The position numbers and the translations under genes were made by a program. Under the pieces are notes generated by a model. The model was not told the origin of the DNA and ran no database searches. It saw only the letters and a program-made list of their open reading frames with translations. Shown here one piece after another: positions 52,635 through 61,581 of a DNA stretch of 64,000 nt. Positions within the stretch are counted from its first letter, which is position 1. Every line of letters begins with the position of its first letter. Source of the DNA: Clostridiaceae bacterium (GTDB lineage: Bacteria > Bacillota > Clostridia > Lachnospirales > Lachnospiraceae); contig CAJSZV010000022.1 in assembly GCA_910574345.1 (NCBI GenBank), positions 1 to 64,000 of the forward strand. The letters run 5' to 3'.

Positions 52635-53714
52635 TTATTTCAGGAATTTCTCCGCATAATCCGCCGGAACACTCTGTGCAAATTCATCGTAGACAGGCTG
52701 CACCGCCTTGCGGAACTCTTCCAGCTCAGGATAAGTGATCTCCTTAAAATGAGGCGTTACCAACTCCAGATACTCCGTATCTGCGGAAGTGTAGTACTCT
52801 CTGGAAATCTCCTTGGCCGCATCAGCGGCTTCCTGAATAATATCCTGAGCCTCAGGATCCAGTCCATCCCACAAGGCTTTGTTGGTAATAAAGTTAATGT
52901 TGTAGCAGAAAATATTTACAATTGCCAGGTAATCCTGCACTTCATGGAACTTTGTCTGATATATAGCATCCAAGGGATTAAACTGGCCGTCTACCACACC
53001 CTGGGACAGGGCCATGTAAATCTCTGTGAAGGGCAGGGTCGTCACGGCTGCGCCCAGATTCTGGAACGAATTGATCAGCACCTGCTCATTGGGGCTTCTC
53101 ATCTTCAGTCCTTTCAGATCCTCAACCGTGTTGATGGGACGTTTATTGTTGGTGATCTGTGCGAATCCCAGGTCTCCGATGGAAAGGAGTTTATAACCGT
53201 TCTCTTCCGCTACCTTTCCCCAGTACTCCCCCAGTTCTCCGTCCGCCTGCTCATGGAACGCATCATAACCGCTCATGAAGAAGGGAAGGGAGATGGAACC
53301 AAACACCGGATCCACATTACTCATGGCGCCTCCTCCGGGAAGGGAAAAATCTACGGCCCCGATCTTCACTGCCTCAATCATCTCCTGCTCATTGCCCAGG
53401 GTTTCAGAAGGATAGAGTTCTACTTTCAGCCTTCCCCCCGACTTTTCCTCAACAATCCTTTTGAATTCATTAGCCATCTCTCCGCGGACGGAATCTTCCA
53501 CTGTATGATAGCCTAACTTAAAAGTGTAGGATTTCAGTTCCGAGCTGCCGGCAGACGCCTGGCTTTCTGCCTTCTCCCCAGATTCCGCTTTTGTCTCTGT
53601 CTGCGCCTGTGTGGGTGCTGCCGTGCTCTCAGCCGGTTTCGAACTGCTGCCGCAGCCTGTTAAGAGCGATACCGCCAATGCTGCGCTGATACTAAGTGAC
53701 CATAATTTTCTCAT
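52635..53714 (-). CDS. dctP: TRAP transporter substrate-binding lipoprotein, DctP
   Basis: This 359-residue protein has a lipoprotein signal (AALAVSLLTGCGSS), a Ser/Thr/Ala/Glu linker, then the DctP fold (ESTAAPTQ after the Cys; LGYHTVEDS, GELGEYWGKVAEENGYKLL). The conserved Arg that binds a carboxylate is in KGLKMRSPNEQ. It implies a carboxylate ligand such as an amino-acid derivative. The ATG at 53714 follows GGAGGAACC; the frame upstream to 53792 overlaps the aminotransferase. Confidence 0.93.
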   Translation of the reverse strand: MRKLWSLSISAALAVSLLTGCGSSSKPAESTAAPTQAQTETKAESGEKAESQASAGSSELKSYTFKLGYHTVEDSVRGEMANEFKRIVEEKSGGRLKVELYPSETLGNEQEMIEAVKIGAVDFSLPGGGAMSNVDPVFGSISLPFFMSGYDAFHEQADGELGEYWGKVAEENGYKLLSIGDLGFAQITNNKRPINTVEDLKGLKMRSPNEQVLINSFQNLGAAVTTLPFTEIYMALSQGVVDGQFNPLDAIYQTKFHEVQDYLAIVNIFCYNINFITNKALWDGLDPEAQDIIQEAADAAKEISREYYTSADTEYLELVTPHFKEITYPELEEFRKAVQPVYDEFAQSVPADYAEKFLK

Positions 53715-53755
53715 AGGTTCCTCCAATTTATTATAATTTTTTTGCTGTATGTAAA

Positions 53756-54943
53756 TCAAATATGTGCTTCCCCTTCCCTCCTTTCCGCACATCTACAATT
53801 TTGATGAACAAACCTTCTGATTCTTTCCGCTGCAATATCCAATGTCTCTTCCGCATTTGCAAAGGAAAGACGGATGTAGGATTCCTGGCCTTCCCCAAAG
53901 GCCGTCCCCGGCGCCAGCGCCAGTTTCTCCTGTTCCAGAAGTCCATACACAAATTCTTCTGCCCTCATGCCTGTATCTTCTATATTAAAGTACAAATAAA
54001 ACGTGGCTTCCGGTTTGCGGCACCTAAGTCCGTGAACGCCGGAGAGTCCCTCCACAATCCTGTCTCTTTGCCTTTTCAGGGAATCCAGAGACTCTCTGAC
54101 AAAGTCCTCTCCGTACTTAAGAGCCGCTATGGCTGCCCTCTGTGTCGGTTCACTGATGCAGGAAACACTGTACTCATGCATGGTCTCCAAAGCTTTCGCC
54201 ACATGAACAGGGGCAATAATATACCCGATCCTCCATCCGGTCATGGCATATGTTTTAGAAAAACTGTCTACAATAAGGCAGCGCTCCTCCATTCCCGGAA
54301 CATCATATATGCTGGTATAAGTCTCTTCCTCATAGATCATCCTGCGGTATACTTCATCGGAGATTACGGTCAGATCCCTCTCTTCTGCCAGTTTTGCAAT
54401 AAACTCCATGGTCTCCTTATGGATCACTGCGCCGGTGGGATTGGCTGGGGAATTCAAAAGAATAATCCGGGTCTTTTCATTCACCGCCTGGTTTAAATTC
54501 TCTTTTCTTACAACAAATCCGTCTTCCTCATATACCCTGACAAAGCGGGGAACCGCCCCCACCGTTCTGATCTGCCCAAGGTAGGTGGGCCAATAGGGTT
54601 CCATAACAACAACTTCATCTCCGGGATTCAAAAGGGTCATAAAAATCAAAAGCAGAGCTTCCGTCCCTCCCGCTGTCACAATTACCTGTTCCGGCAAAAT
54701 GCAGCGGTTCCCATAGCTTTCTGCGATTGCCCGGCGCAGATCCATAAGTCCTGCATTCGGGGTATAATGGGTCCTTCCTGAATACATACTTTTTACTGCG
54801 GCCTCTATGAATCTTTCAGACGTATGGCTGTCCGGTTCTCCCAGTGCCAGACTTATCACATCTTCTGATTCCGCAATACGGTTAAACACGGCCCTGATCC
54901 CTGAGGGCGGGGTAGTTAAGGTCAGATCGGATAGTTTTATCAT
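53756..54943 (-). CDS. Class I/II PLP aminotransferase
   Basis: This 395-residue aminotransferase has the fold-I core: TAGGTEALLLIF, LNSPANPTGAV, DEVYRRMIYEE, and the PLP lysine in DSFSKTYAMTGWRIGY. It is the first gene of the ten-gene operon. ATG 54943 follows GAGG; a GTG four codons upstream is possible. It would convert the final amino acid to a keto acid or transfer its amino group. Confidence 0.9.
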   Translation of the reverse strand: MIKLSDLTLTTPPSGIRAVFNRIAESEDVISLALGEPDSHTSERFIEAAVKSMYSGRTHYTPNAGLMDLRRAIAESYGNRCILPEQVIVTAGGTEALLLIFMTLLNPGDEVVVMEPYWPTYLGQIRTVGAVPRFVRVYEEDGFVVRKENLNQAVNEKTRIILLNSPANPTGAVIHKETMEFIAKLAEERDLTVISDEVYRRMIYEEETYTSIYDVPGMEERCLIVDSFSKTYAMTGWRIGYIIAPVHVAKALETMHEYSVSCISEPTQRAAIAALKYGEDFVRESLDSLKRQRDRIVEGLSGVHGLRCRKPEATFYLYFNIEDTGMRAEEFVYGLLEQEKLALAPGTAFGEGQESYIRLSFANAEETLDIAAERIRRFVHQNCRCAERREGEAHI

Positions 54944-54972
54944 GCCATTCCTCACATTCTTTCATGTTGTGT

Positions 54973-54989
54973 GATTAATATTTTTAATC
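54973..54989. promoter_or_regulatory. Second candidate LysR site in the divergent region
   Basis: GATTAA-TATTT-TTAATC is a 6-bp inverted repeat with a T-N11-A core, just upstream of the aminotransferase start and below its promoter. LysR regulators commonly bind such pairs. Confidence 0.35.
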
Positions 54990-55010
54990 TCGTGATTATT
55001 ATTATTAATT

Positions 55011-55040
55011 ATAATATATCATATTATTTGTGCTTGTCAA
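55011..55040 (-). promoter_or_regulatory. Promoter of the ten-gene operon with overlapping LysR-type palindrome
   Basis: On the minus strand TTGACA (55035-55040) and TATTAT (55011-55016) are 18 bp apart. The perfect palindrome ATAATATATCATATTAT (55011-55027) covers the -10 and part of the spacer and fits the T-N11-A LysR pattern. The divergent LysR gene is nearby, so it is the likely regulator. Confidence 0.55.
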
Positions 55041-55117
55041 CCTGTTTTTTTGGAATTATCCTCTGTACTTTGTAAAAAATACACAATGACAGACTGACGG
55101 CGTGCCCGTCATATGCA

Positions 55118-55148
55118 GCAAAAAACCGCTGCATCAGCGGTTTTTTGC
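55118..55148 (+). terminator. Isolated perfect terminator hairpin in the LysR leader
   Basis: GCAAAAAACCGCTG and CAGCGGTTTTTTGC form a 14-bp perfect stem with a CAT loop and T-run. A second small stem, TGACGG/CCGTCA, lies just ahead (55095-55112). No gene precedes it on either strand. It may end a short RNA or attenuate the LysR transcript. No gene is seen in the surrounding 54,944-55,336 gap. Confidence 0.65.
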
Positions 55149-55336
55149 CAGTACAGCGGTTTCTCAATTTACAAACATCCGTTCCTTGGAGTTCTTATTT
55201 TTTTACCTTATCCAAATCTGTAAAATTCAGACCGGCAGCATGAAGATTTTCTTGCCTTTTCCCTCTATTTATTGTATAAATTGCTTAGAACCTTGCAATC
55301 AACGACCCTGCATTTCACATAAAAGGAGACCTTTCT

Positions 55337-56230
55337 ATGGACACAAAGTACCTGACTTACATTCTGGCCATCGCCAGAAAGAAGAACATGACCAAAGCTG
55401 CCGAGGAACTATATGTATCCCAGTCCTCCTTAAGTCAGTACCTGTCAAAATTAGAAAGCGAGCTTGGGACTCCCCTGTTTTTCCGCAGCAAAGGAAGCCT
55501 CTCCCTCACTCCGGCCGGCAAACTTTATGTGGCCGCCGCCGAGGAAGTGATCCGCATTAAGGATCATTTATACCAGAGTATCCAGAATATCGACAACCGT
55601 GGACATATCACCATCGGGGTCACCTCTCAGTTCGGTTTAAAAATGCTTACAGAACTAATTCCGCCTTTTAAACAGCTGTTTCCTGATGTGACCATAGAGA
55701 TCTCGGAAACCAATGTTCCCTCTCTCACCAAAATGATCCTGGATGAAAGCATTGACTGCGGCATCATGGCCATTAATGAAATTCCGCCTTTCAGCCCCAA
55801 CCAAGTGGACGTGCTCCGCAAGGAAGAGGTTTATTGGGCAATCCCAAAAACTCATCCCTATTACCGTCAAAATCCTGACCAGCCCATAACCATCCGGGAT
55901 TTGACTGATTATTTCAGCGATGACAATATTCTTCTCTCGAAAAAAGGCTCTACTCTCCGGGTATTGACTGATCAGATCATCGAATCTTCACAGATTATGC
56001 TCAGCACTGTCTGCGAAACCAACAGCATTATCGCAACCCGAAGCATGGTAGCCATGGGAATCGGAATTACGCTAATCGGCGAATCCTGTTCCACTGACCG
56101 GGAACATATCGCTTATTACTCTATGGCCTCCCCGCTCTACCGCCTTAATGCATTTGTCCGCAGGAAAAATTGGGCGATGAACAATCCGGAACGTCATCTG
56201 CGGGAGCAGGTTCTATCGTATTTTTCTTAA
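55337..56230 (+). CDS. LysR-family transcriptional regulator
   Basis: This 297-residue regulator has a winged helix-turn-helix (LAIARKKNMTKAAEELYVSQSS at ~8-30) and a periplasmic-binding-like effector domain (ITIGVTSQFGL onward, with IPPFSPNQV). It is divergent from the ten-gene operon and convergent with the LarA-like gene, and so most likely controls the operon. AAAGGAG lies upstream of the ATG. Confidence 0.92.
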   Translation: MDTKYLTYILAIARKKNMTKAAEELYVSQSSLSQYLSKLESELGTPLFFRSKGSLSLTPAGKLYVAAAEEVIRIKDHLYQSIQNIDNRGHITIGVTSQFGLKMLTELIPPFKQLFPDVTIEISETNVPSLTKMILDESIDCGIMAINEIPPFSPNQVDVLRKEEVYWAIPKTHPYYRQNPDQPITIRDLTDYFSDDNILLSKKGSTLRVLTDQIIESSQIMLSTVCETNSIIATRSMVAMGIGITLIGESCSTDREHIAYYSMASPLYRLNAFVRRKNWAMNNPERHLREQVLSYFS

Positions 56231-56249
56231 ATATTTCCTTGCATAAATT

Positions 56250-56298
56250 AAGAATCCGGATATCTGGATGCAGTTTGCATCACCATACCCGGATTCTT
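56250..56298. terminator. Bidirectional terminator after LysR and LarA-like genes
   Basis: AAGAATCCGG (56250-56259) pairs with CCGGATTCTT (56289-56298); an inner GATGCA/TGCATC stem adds stability. It separates convergent transcripts. Confidence 0.7.
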
Positions 56299-56356
56299 AT
56301 GATATCTTTAATCATTGGGATGTCAGCGGCGGCATTTCCTTATGAAAAGAACCTGT

Positions 56357-57661
56357 TTAAAGCATAGCCGCCACATTGCCATCCTCATCAAATTCCAGTT
56401 CTGACGGTTCATCTAATGCCTCCAAACCTGGATATTTCCCTGCCTTAACATCCTCATAATACGACTCTGACAGCATAATCTGGCCGATATGAAGGCTGTT
56501 GGGAATGCGGACCACCCTCGGATTGGACTGGTCAATCCCATTGCAGGTACGGATGCACAGCTGGATGGCTTCCTTGTCCGTAGCCAGCACACATGGAATT
56601 CGGGCCGAATTAATCACCGTGCTGGTAATGCAGTTAGGATACATTTTTTCAATATCCATGGCATCGAATATTTTCTTTGTGATGGCGCTTGCCAATCCGG
56701 TTCCCAATGCATTGCCGTGAGACTCCTCGCTCAGGTTCAAAAAACAGGTTCTCTGAACCTCAACTCCGCCTTTGGCATATTCTGTGGAGAATGTGCCTGT
56801 AATATTCGGATCCACCCCTGTACCGCTGTAATTCTTCCCAATCTCATCCACAATCAGCACATCGCAGCTTTCGATTAACAGTTTAGGCATATTCTGAAAA
56901 GCCAGTTTCAAAAGTTCCGGTTCCCTCTTCAAAATCTTCTCACTGGGAATCCCTTCTATTTTCCAGGTCTCATCATATGCGTTTTCAATGCAGGGAATCG
57001 CAAACAGGACATTGGCCTTTTCCAAAACCACCTTTGCCATAGTCGGAATATTCTCGGCTATGACTCCCATTCCGTCTGTGTGAACCAGAGAGGCCCCCTT
57101 CTGTTTGCCAAGACCCACTGTCATCATCTTGCAGGGGCCGCTTTCATAGGGACCTCGAAAAGCATTATGGGGCTTTAACCGGCAGGAAATGATTATCCCG
57201 TCGGCCTCATAAGCGTTTTTATCCATATATACCGGCCTGTTTCTTTCACTGATTCCCAGTTCCACCACTTCCATAGAAGAGAGAATGGGGCATCCCATAG
57301 TTTCCTCCGTAATATGATATCCCTCCAGAATTTCCAGCTGCCCCTCAGCCGTAGCCCCGCCGTGACTCCCCATAGCGGGAACAATAAAGGGTCGTGCCCC
57401 CTGATCTTTTACAAAGTCCACGATTGCTCTTGTAATCCGATCCACATTGCGGATTCCACGGCTTCCTGCAGTAATAGCGATACGCATCCCCGGCTTTATA
57501 CGCCCGACCAGTTCTTTCTTTGAAAGCTCCCGGTATACAGTCTCCTTGATCTTTTCCGGGGGAATACATTCCCCCGGAAAAACCTGTCTGGCATGAAACA
57601 TAGGGGGAATCGGAATGTCACGAAGCAGCTCCGATACCTTTCCTCCTCTTACAACATCCAT
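56357..57661 (-). CDS. LarA-like (lactate racemase domain) protein
   Basis: This 434-residue protein matches the LarA/DUF2088 fold: AITAGSRGIRN, FIVPAMGSHGGATAEGQ (H100), SCRLKPHNAFRG (H165) and KMMTVGLGKQKGA. LarA uses a nickel-pincer nucleotide to racemise alpha-hydroxy acids. The cofactor synthesis genes larBCE are not nearby, but the key His residues are kept. Downstream of a dicarboxylate-type uptake system, it could epimerise a hydroxy acid such as an aldarate. Last gene of the operon. Confidence 0.8.
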   Translation of the reverse strand: MDVVRGGKVSELLRDIPIPPMFHARQVFPGECIPPEKIKETVYRELSKKELVGRIKPGMRIAITAGSRGIRNVDRITRAIVDFVKDQGARPFIVPAMGSHGGATAEGQLEILEGYHITEETMGCPILSSMEVVELGISERNRPVYMDKNAYEADGIIISCRLKPHNAFRGPYESGPCKMMTVGLGKQKGASLVHTDGMGVIAENIPTMAKVVLEKANVLFAIPCIENAYDETWKIEGIPSEKILKREPELLKLAFQNMPKLLIESCDVLIVDEIGKNYSGTGVDPNITGTFSTEYAKGGVEVQRTCFLNLSEESHGNALGTGLASAITKKIFDAMDIEKMYPNCITSTVINSARIPCVLATDKEAIQLCIRTCNGIDQSNPRVVRIPNSLHIGQIMLSESYYEDVKAGKYPGLEALDEPSELEFDEDGNVAAML

Positions 57662-57680
57662 AGTCGCTTTTCACTCCGGC

Positions 57681-58514
57681 TTACATTAATACTTTTACCT
57701 GACGCACTCTCTCGTCAATAAATTCCGCCCATACCGTGTCGTCCAGATAGATCTGATTCTCGTCCGTATACTGCCCCGCCCGATCCACAATCTCAATCTG
57801 ATTGGGATGGCTTGGAAGCGCAATGTCCACATGGATGGCTTTCAGCTTCTCGGCATCATCAAAGAATCTCTGACGCAGGGCCGGAGTCAAATACCTGCTC
57901 TTTGCATAGTAGTTATCATTCATAGTATTCGCTCCCACACCGCCATGCATCCCCACTGTATAGACTTCCCCATTTACCGGGTTCTTCACTTCCCAGAAAA
58001 AGCTGGTACATCCAATGGTATGACCCGGAGTCAGCATGGTTCGTATGGTTACATCGCCCATGACAATAGGCTCATGGTCAGAGTAATACTTATCCACCTC
58101 AAAGGTCTGTGGATGAGAATCCTTATCCAAAACCAAGGTTTCCTCAGGACACTCTTCCATAAATGTTGCGTCTTCCCTGGACATATAAAGCTCTGCTCCA
58201 GTCAGCTCCTTCATAATCCTGGCTGCTCCCATGTGATCAAAGTGAGCGTGGCTGATAAGGATCTTCTTGATATCCGCAGGATTGAATCCGATCTTGTAGA
58301 TGGAATCCACCAGCATATACGCGCTCTCTGGGATAGCCGCATCAATGAGAACCAGCCCTTCTCCCGTGTCGATGAGATAACACCCTACCCAGGTCTGTCC
58401 CGCCACATACCATGTGTGAGGAGCTACCTGAAAAGGCTCTATGGCCAGAGTCCATGGCCTGTAAGCCAGCGTGGCCACCGGATCCTTGGTTGCCGGAGTA
58501 CAACGAAATGCCAT
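57681..58514 (-). CDS. Metallo-beta-lactamase-fold hydrolase, B3-like
   Basis: This 277-residue hydrolase has the metal motif SHAHFDHMG (His89/91/94 region), a later GHT (~PGHTIGCTSFFW) and SHPNQ near the end. The layout, with VAGQTWVGCYLIDT near the start, resembles the broad B3-like group, not a proven antibiotic resistance enzyme. It lies between tctA and the LarA-like gene; lactone hydrolysis in sugar-acid breakdown is one possible role. Confidence 0.85.
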   Translation of the reverse strand: MAFRCTPATKDPVATLAYRPWTLAIEPFQVAPHTWYVAGQTWVGCYLIDTGEGLVLIDAAIPESAYMLVDSIYKIGFNPADIKKILISHAHFDHMGAARIMKELTGAELYMSREDATFMEECPEETLVLDKDSHPQTFEVDKYYSDHEPIVMGDVTIRTMLTPGHTIGCTSFFWEVKNPVNGEVYTVGMHGGVGANTMNDNYYAKSRYLTPALRQRFFDDAEKLKAIHVDIALPSHPNQIEIVDRAGQYTDENQIYLDDTVWAEFIDERVRQVKVLM

Positions 58515-58562
58515 AACAATTTCTCCTTTCCTGGATCTGTTCTGTCGATCCTATGCGATTAT

Positions 58563-60056
58563 CTACTGTTTTCCTGCTTTCATTTTCCCCAGAACCGTTC
58601 TGATAATGGGTGAGAACACACATCCGATTCCAATCACCATCATAACGCAGGAGATGGGTCTTGTGAAGAATGTAGCGGCTGTTCCCGTATACTGGAAAGC
58701 CTTTAACATGTTGCTCTCTAAGGTGGGACCCAGTATAAACGCCAGAATCAGAGGCGCCGTGGGGATGCCGCCGTAAGCCATAAAGATACCTACAACTGCA
58801 AATACCAGCATCATACCGCATTTATATAAGCTTCCCGCATCCACATAGGCACTTACCATGGAGATAATAAGAAGCGCCGGATACATATAGTGGTAGGGAA
58901 CCTTCAGTATCTGAGGGAACAGTCTCATTCCGAGGACCTGCATCACCAGTACCACACAGGCAACCACTGCAACGGTTCCGAACATCAGGTATACAATATG
59001 TCCGCTGTTCTTAAATACCATGGGGCCCATCTCCAGTCCGTGGATGGTCAGAGCGCCGATAAGAAGAGCCGTGGTGGAGTCGCCGGGGATGCCCAGAGCC
59101 GCCATGGGGATCATAGCCCCGCCGATGGAAGCATTGTTGGCAACTTCCGGAGCCCAGATTCCGCCCGGATTACCTTTTCCGAAAGAATCAGGATCTTTGG
59201 AAGCATTCTTTGCAGAGGAGTAGGCCACTAAGTTGGAGAGACCTGACCCCATGCCCGGAAGGAATCCGATTCCAAGACCGATAAGGAAAGAGCGAATGAT
59301 ATTTACCAGCTGTTCTTTAATCTCACCGAAAGTGATTCCCAGACCTCTTACACTCTTATTGTCCACCACAGGAAGAGCGCCAAAGCCTTTTCCGTAAGAA
59401 GCAACGATACTGCTGACACTGAACACACCGATCAGTACTACGGTCATTCCAAGACCGCTCATGAGATACATATTGTCAAATACAAATCTGGGCTCTGCAT
59501 CAATGGGGGAAAATCCTACGGATGCAAACAGCAGACCGATACATGCGGACACCAGACCTTTAAACATATTGCCTTTGGAGATAGCAAGAACCATGGTAAT
59601 GGCTACGAAGCACAGTGCAAAATACTCCCATGGTCCCATGAGAAATGCAATATCCGCAATGGTCTCGCTGAGGAGAGCCGCAATAATAGCGCTGAAAAAG
59701 GTTCCGGTAAAAGACGCTACCATACCGATGGCCAGAGCCTTTCCTGATTTGCCCTGCTTGCTCATGGGATATCCGTCCCAGCAGGTGGAAACCGCAGAGG
59801 CGGAACCGGGAATACCTAAAAGCACGGAACCGATAAAAGCTCCGGAACATCCGCCGATCCACAAGGCGATGAGGAAGATAACCGCTGTTCCCGCATTCAT
59901 GCTGTAGGTGAGAGGCATGAACAGCATAACTGCCAGAGTACCCGAAAGTCCCGGTATTGCTCCGAAGATAATGCCGATGGCCGTTCCCACGATCATCAGA
60001 ATCAGGTTAAAAGGCTGCACAAGCTGTGATACGATATAAGGTAAATTCTCTATCAT
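58563..60056 (-). CDS. tctA: Tripartite tricarboxylate transporter large permease TctA
   Basis: This 497-residue membrane protein has about 11-12 helices and the two family signatures GAIPGLSGTLAVMLFMPLTY and GFLPGMGSGLSNLVAYSSAK, with FGKGNPGGIWAPEVANNASIGGA split across helices. It is the main translocator for citrate, aldarates or other carboxylates. Confidence 0.93.
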   Translation of the reverse strand: MIENLPYIVSQLVQPFNLILMIVGTAIGIIFGAIPGLSGTLAVMLFMPLTYSMNAGTAVIFLIALWIGGCSGAFIGSVLLGIPGSASAVSTCWDGYPMSKQGKSGKALAIGMVASFTGTFFSAIIAALLSETIADIAFLMGPWEYFALCFVAITMVLAISKGNMFKGLVSACIGLLFASVGFSPIDAEPRFVFDNMYLMSGLGMTVVLIGVFSVSSIVASYGKGFGALPVVDNKSVRGLGITFGEIKEQLVNIIRSFLIGLGIGFLPGMGSGLSNLVAYSSAKNASKDPDSFGKGNPGGIWAPEVANNASIGGAMIPMAALGIPGDSTTALLIGALTIHGLEMGPMVFKNSGHIVYLMFGTVAVVACVVLVMQVLGMRLFPQILKVPYHYMYPALLIISMVSAYVDAGSLYKCGMMLVFAVVGIFMAYGGIPTAPLILAFILGPTLESNMLKAFQYTGTAATFFTRPISCVMMVIGIGCVFSPIIRTVLGKMKAGKQ

Positions 60057-60069
60057 AGTCTCTCACCTC

Positions 60070-60531
60070 CTAAAACAGCGAGCCTGAGGGCAGGCTGAGT
60101 CCAAAGACATAAATATAGATCACATATATGATTACGGAAAGAAGAACAGAATAAATAATTCTTCCCTTCAAAGTGCTTTTGCTCCCTTTTGCAAACATGG
60201 TCGTCAGGGCATAGGCAGCAAAAGGAGTGGTAATCAGATAGCCGATCAGGCTTGATACGAACACATACACCGCCAGAACCGCCATTGCCAAAGCCATACG
60301 GATCCAGCCCTCTTTTGTCATAAACGGCTTTTCTGCCTCCTGTTTCTTCATCCCCTCTACAAAAATCCCGGCTCCGCATACCACAAAGCCAAAGGCTGCG
60401 ATCATAGGAAGGGCCTTAGGTCCTGGGTAAGCCATGGAAAACGGCACGTTCATCTGACTGGTCATGACAAATACCACGATCCCTATGACCACCAGCAAAG
60501 CGCCTGTGAGCTGGTCCCTCTTTATATTCAT
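60070..60531 (-). CDS. tctB: Tripartite tricarboxylate transporter small permease TctB
   Basis: This 153-residue protein has four hydrophobic helices and the DUF1468 pattern (FSMAYPGPKALPMIAAFGF). It sits between tctC and tctA, the canonical place. The ATG precedes by GGGGCGGC-like sequence only, so the ribosome site is weak. Confidence 0.9.
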   Translation of the reverse strand: MNIKRDQLTGALLVVIGIVVFVMTSQMNVPFSMAYPGPKALPMIAAFGFVVCGAGIFVEGMKKQEAEKPFMTKEGWIRMALAMAVLAVYVFVSSLIGYLITTPFAAYALTTMFAKGSKSTLKGRIIYSVLLSVIIYVIYIYVFGLSLPSGSLF

Positions 60532-60553
60532 AGAATTTGCCGCCCCTTTCTCT

Positions 60554-61549
60554 TTATTTCTGCTTTAATCCCAGCATGTCAACTACACTGTTTAAAGACT
60601 CCTGCTGGGCTTTTACCTTCTCTGCTCCTTCTTCAATGCTGAAAAATTCCATAGCCATACCTGTAGGCTCCAGAATAGCCTTTACTTCGTCATTGAGAGC
60701 TGCGGATGCAAAATAATCATGGATCTTTGTCACCTTTGCCTGATCCATATCCTTGGGTCCTAATACAAACATGAGAGTCGTAAAAGTACAGTCATATCCC
60801 TGGTCTACAAGGCTGGTAACGCCTGGAAGAACTGAGCTTTCCCCGCCTTCTTCATCTACGGAGAAGCATGCCAGAGCTTTGGCCTTGCCGGATTCCACAT
60901 ACTGCTTCGCCTGATTGGCATTGACGAAAGCCGCATCAATACTGCCTCCTACCAGAGCAGTCAGTTTTTCCGTATCAGAACCTGCCTCCACATACTTAAT
61001 ATCAATGCCGGCAGCCTGTGAGAACAGACCGCACATAATGTGAGAGCTTCCTCCTGTCTCAACACCGAAGAGAAGGGTTCCCGGCGCCGCCTTTGCCGCA
61101 TTCACCACATCGTCTGTCGTGTTGTATGCAGAATCGCCGGGCACTACCAGAACACAGCCTGTCTTCTCCAGGCTTTCGCCTACTGCGATTACGGTAAAAT
61201 CGTCTGCAGCTGTATGATCATAAACGCCTGTAGCTGTCTTAATCAGCATCGTCGTATGGAAGAACAGAAGAGAACTTGCATCATTCTTAGCTGCCCTTAC
61301 CTTCTCCATGGCTACAACGCCGCTTCCGTCTGTGTTGTTCTGAATAGCCAGGTTGCTTCCGGAATCTTTGGAGACCTGAGTAGCCAAAGCCCTGGCTGTT
61401 ACGTCTGTACCGCCGCCTGCTTTTGCGGGAACCTGCAGCTCAATATTCTTCGGAAGAGAATCAGAGCTTCCGCCGCCGGAACATGCTGTCATGGATACTG
61501 CCATTGCTCCTGCCAATACAATGCCTAATAACTTTTTCATTTTTTTCAT
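60554..61549 (-). CDS. tctC: Tripartite tricarboxylate transporter binding lipoprotein TctC
   Basis: This 331-residue extracytoplasmic receptor (Bug family) has a lipoprotein signal (GAMAVSMTACSGG) and the Bug fold (IELQVPAKAGGGTDVTARALA, GVETGGSSHIMCGLFSQAAG, IDAAFVNANQA). It binds a carboxylate for TctAB. Start ATG 61549 has AAGGAG upstream; a GTG at 61570 lies in front of that ribosome site. Confidence 0.92.
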   Translation of the reverse strand: MKKMKKLLGIVLAGAMAVSMTACSGGGSSDSLPKNIELQVPAKAGGGTDVTARALATQVSKDSGSNLAIQNNTDGSGVVAMEKVRAAKNDASSLLFFHTTMLIKTATGVYDHTAADDFTVIAVGESLEKTGCVLVVPGDSAYNTTDDVVNAAKAAPGTLLFGVETGGSSHIMCGLFSQAAGIDIKYVEAGSDTEKLTALVGGSIDAAFVNANQAKQYVESGKAKALACFSVDEEGGESSVLPGVTSLVDQGYDCTFTTLMFVLGPKDMDQAKVTKIHDYFASAALNDEVKAILEPTGMAMEFFSIEEGAEKVKAQQESLNSVVDMLGLKQK

Positions 61550-61581
61550 TTTTCTTTTCTCCTTTTTCACGTTTAAGAACT

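Noticed and set aside
52194-53516. 440-codon plus-strand frame opposite dctQ and dctP
   Set aside because: It overlaps two clear transporter genes on the other strand and shows no protein-family signal.
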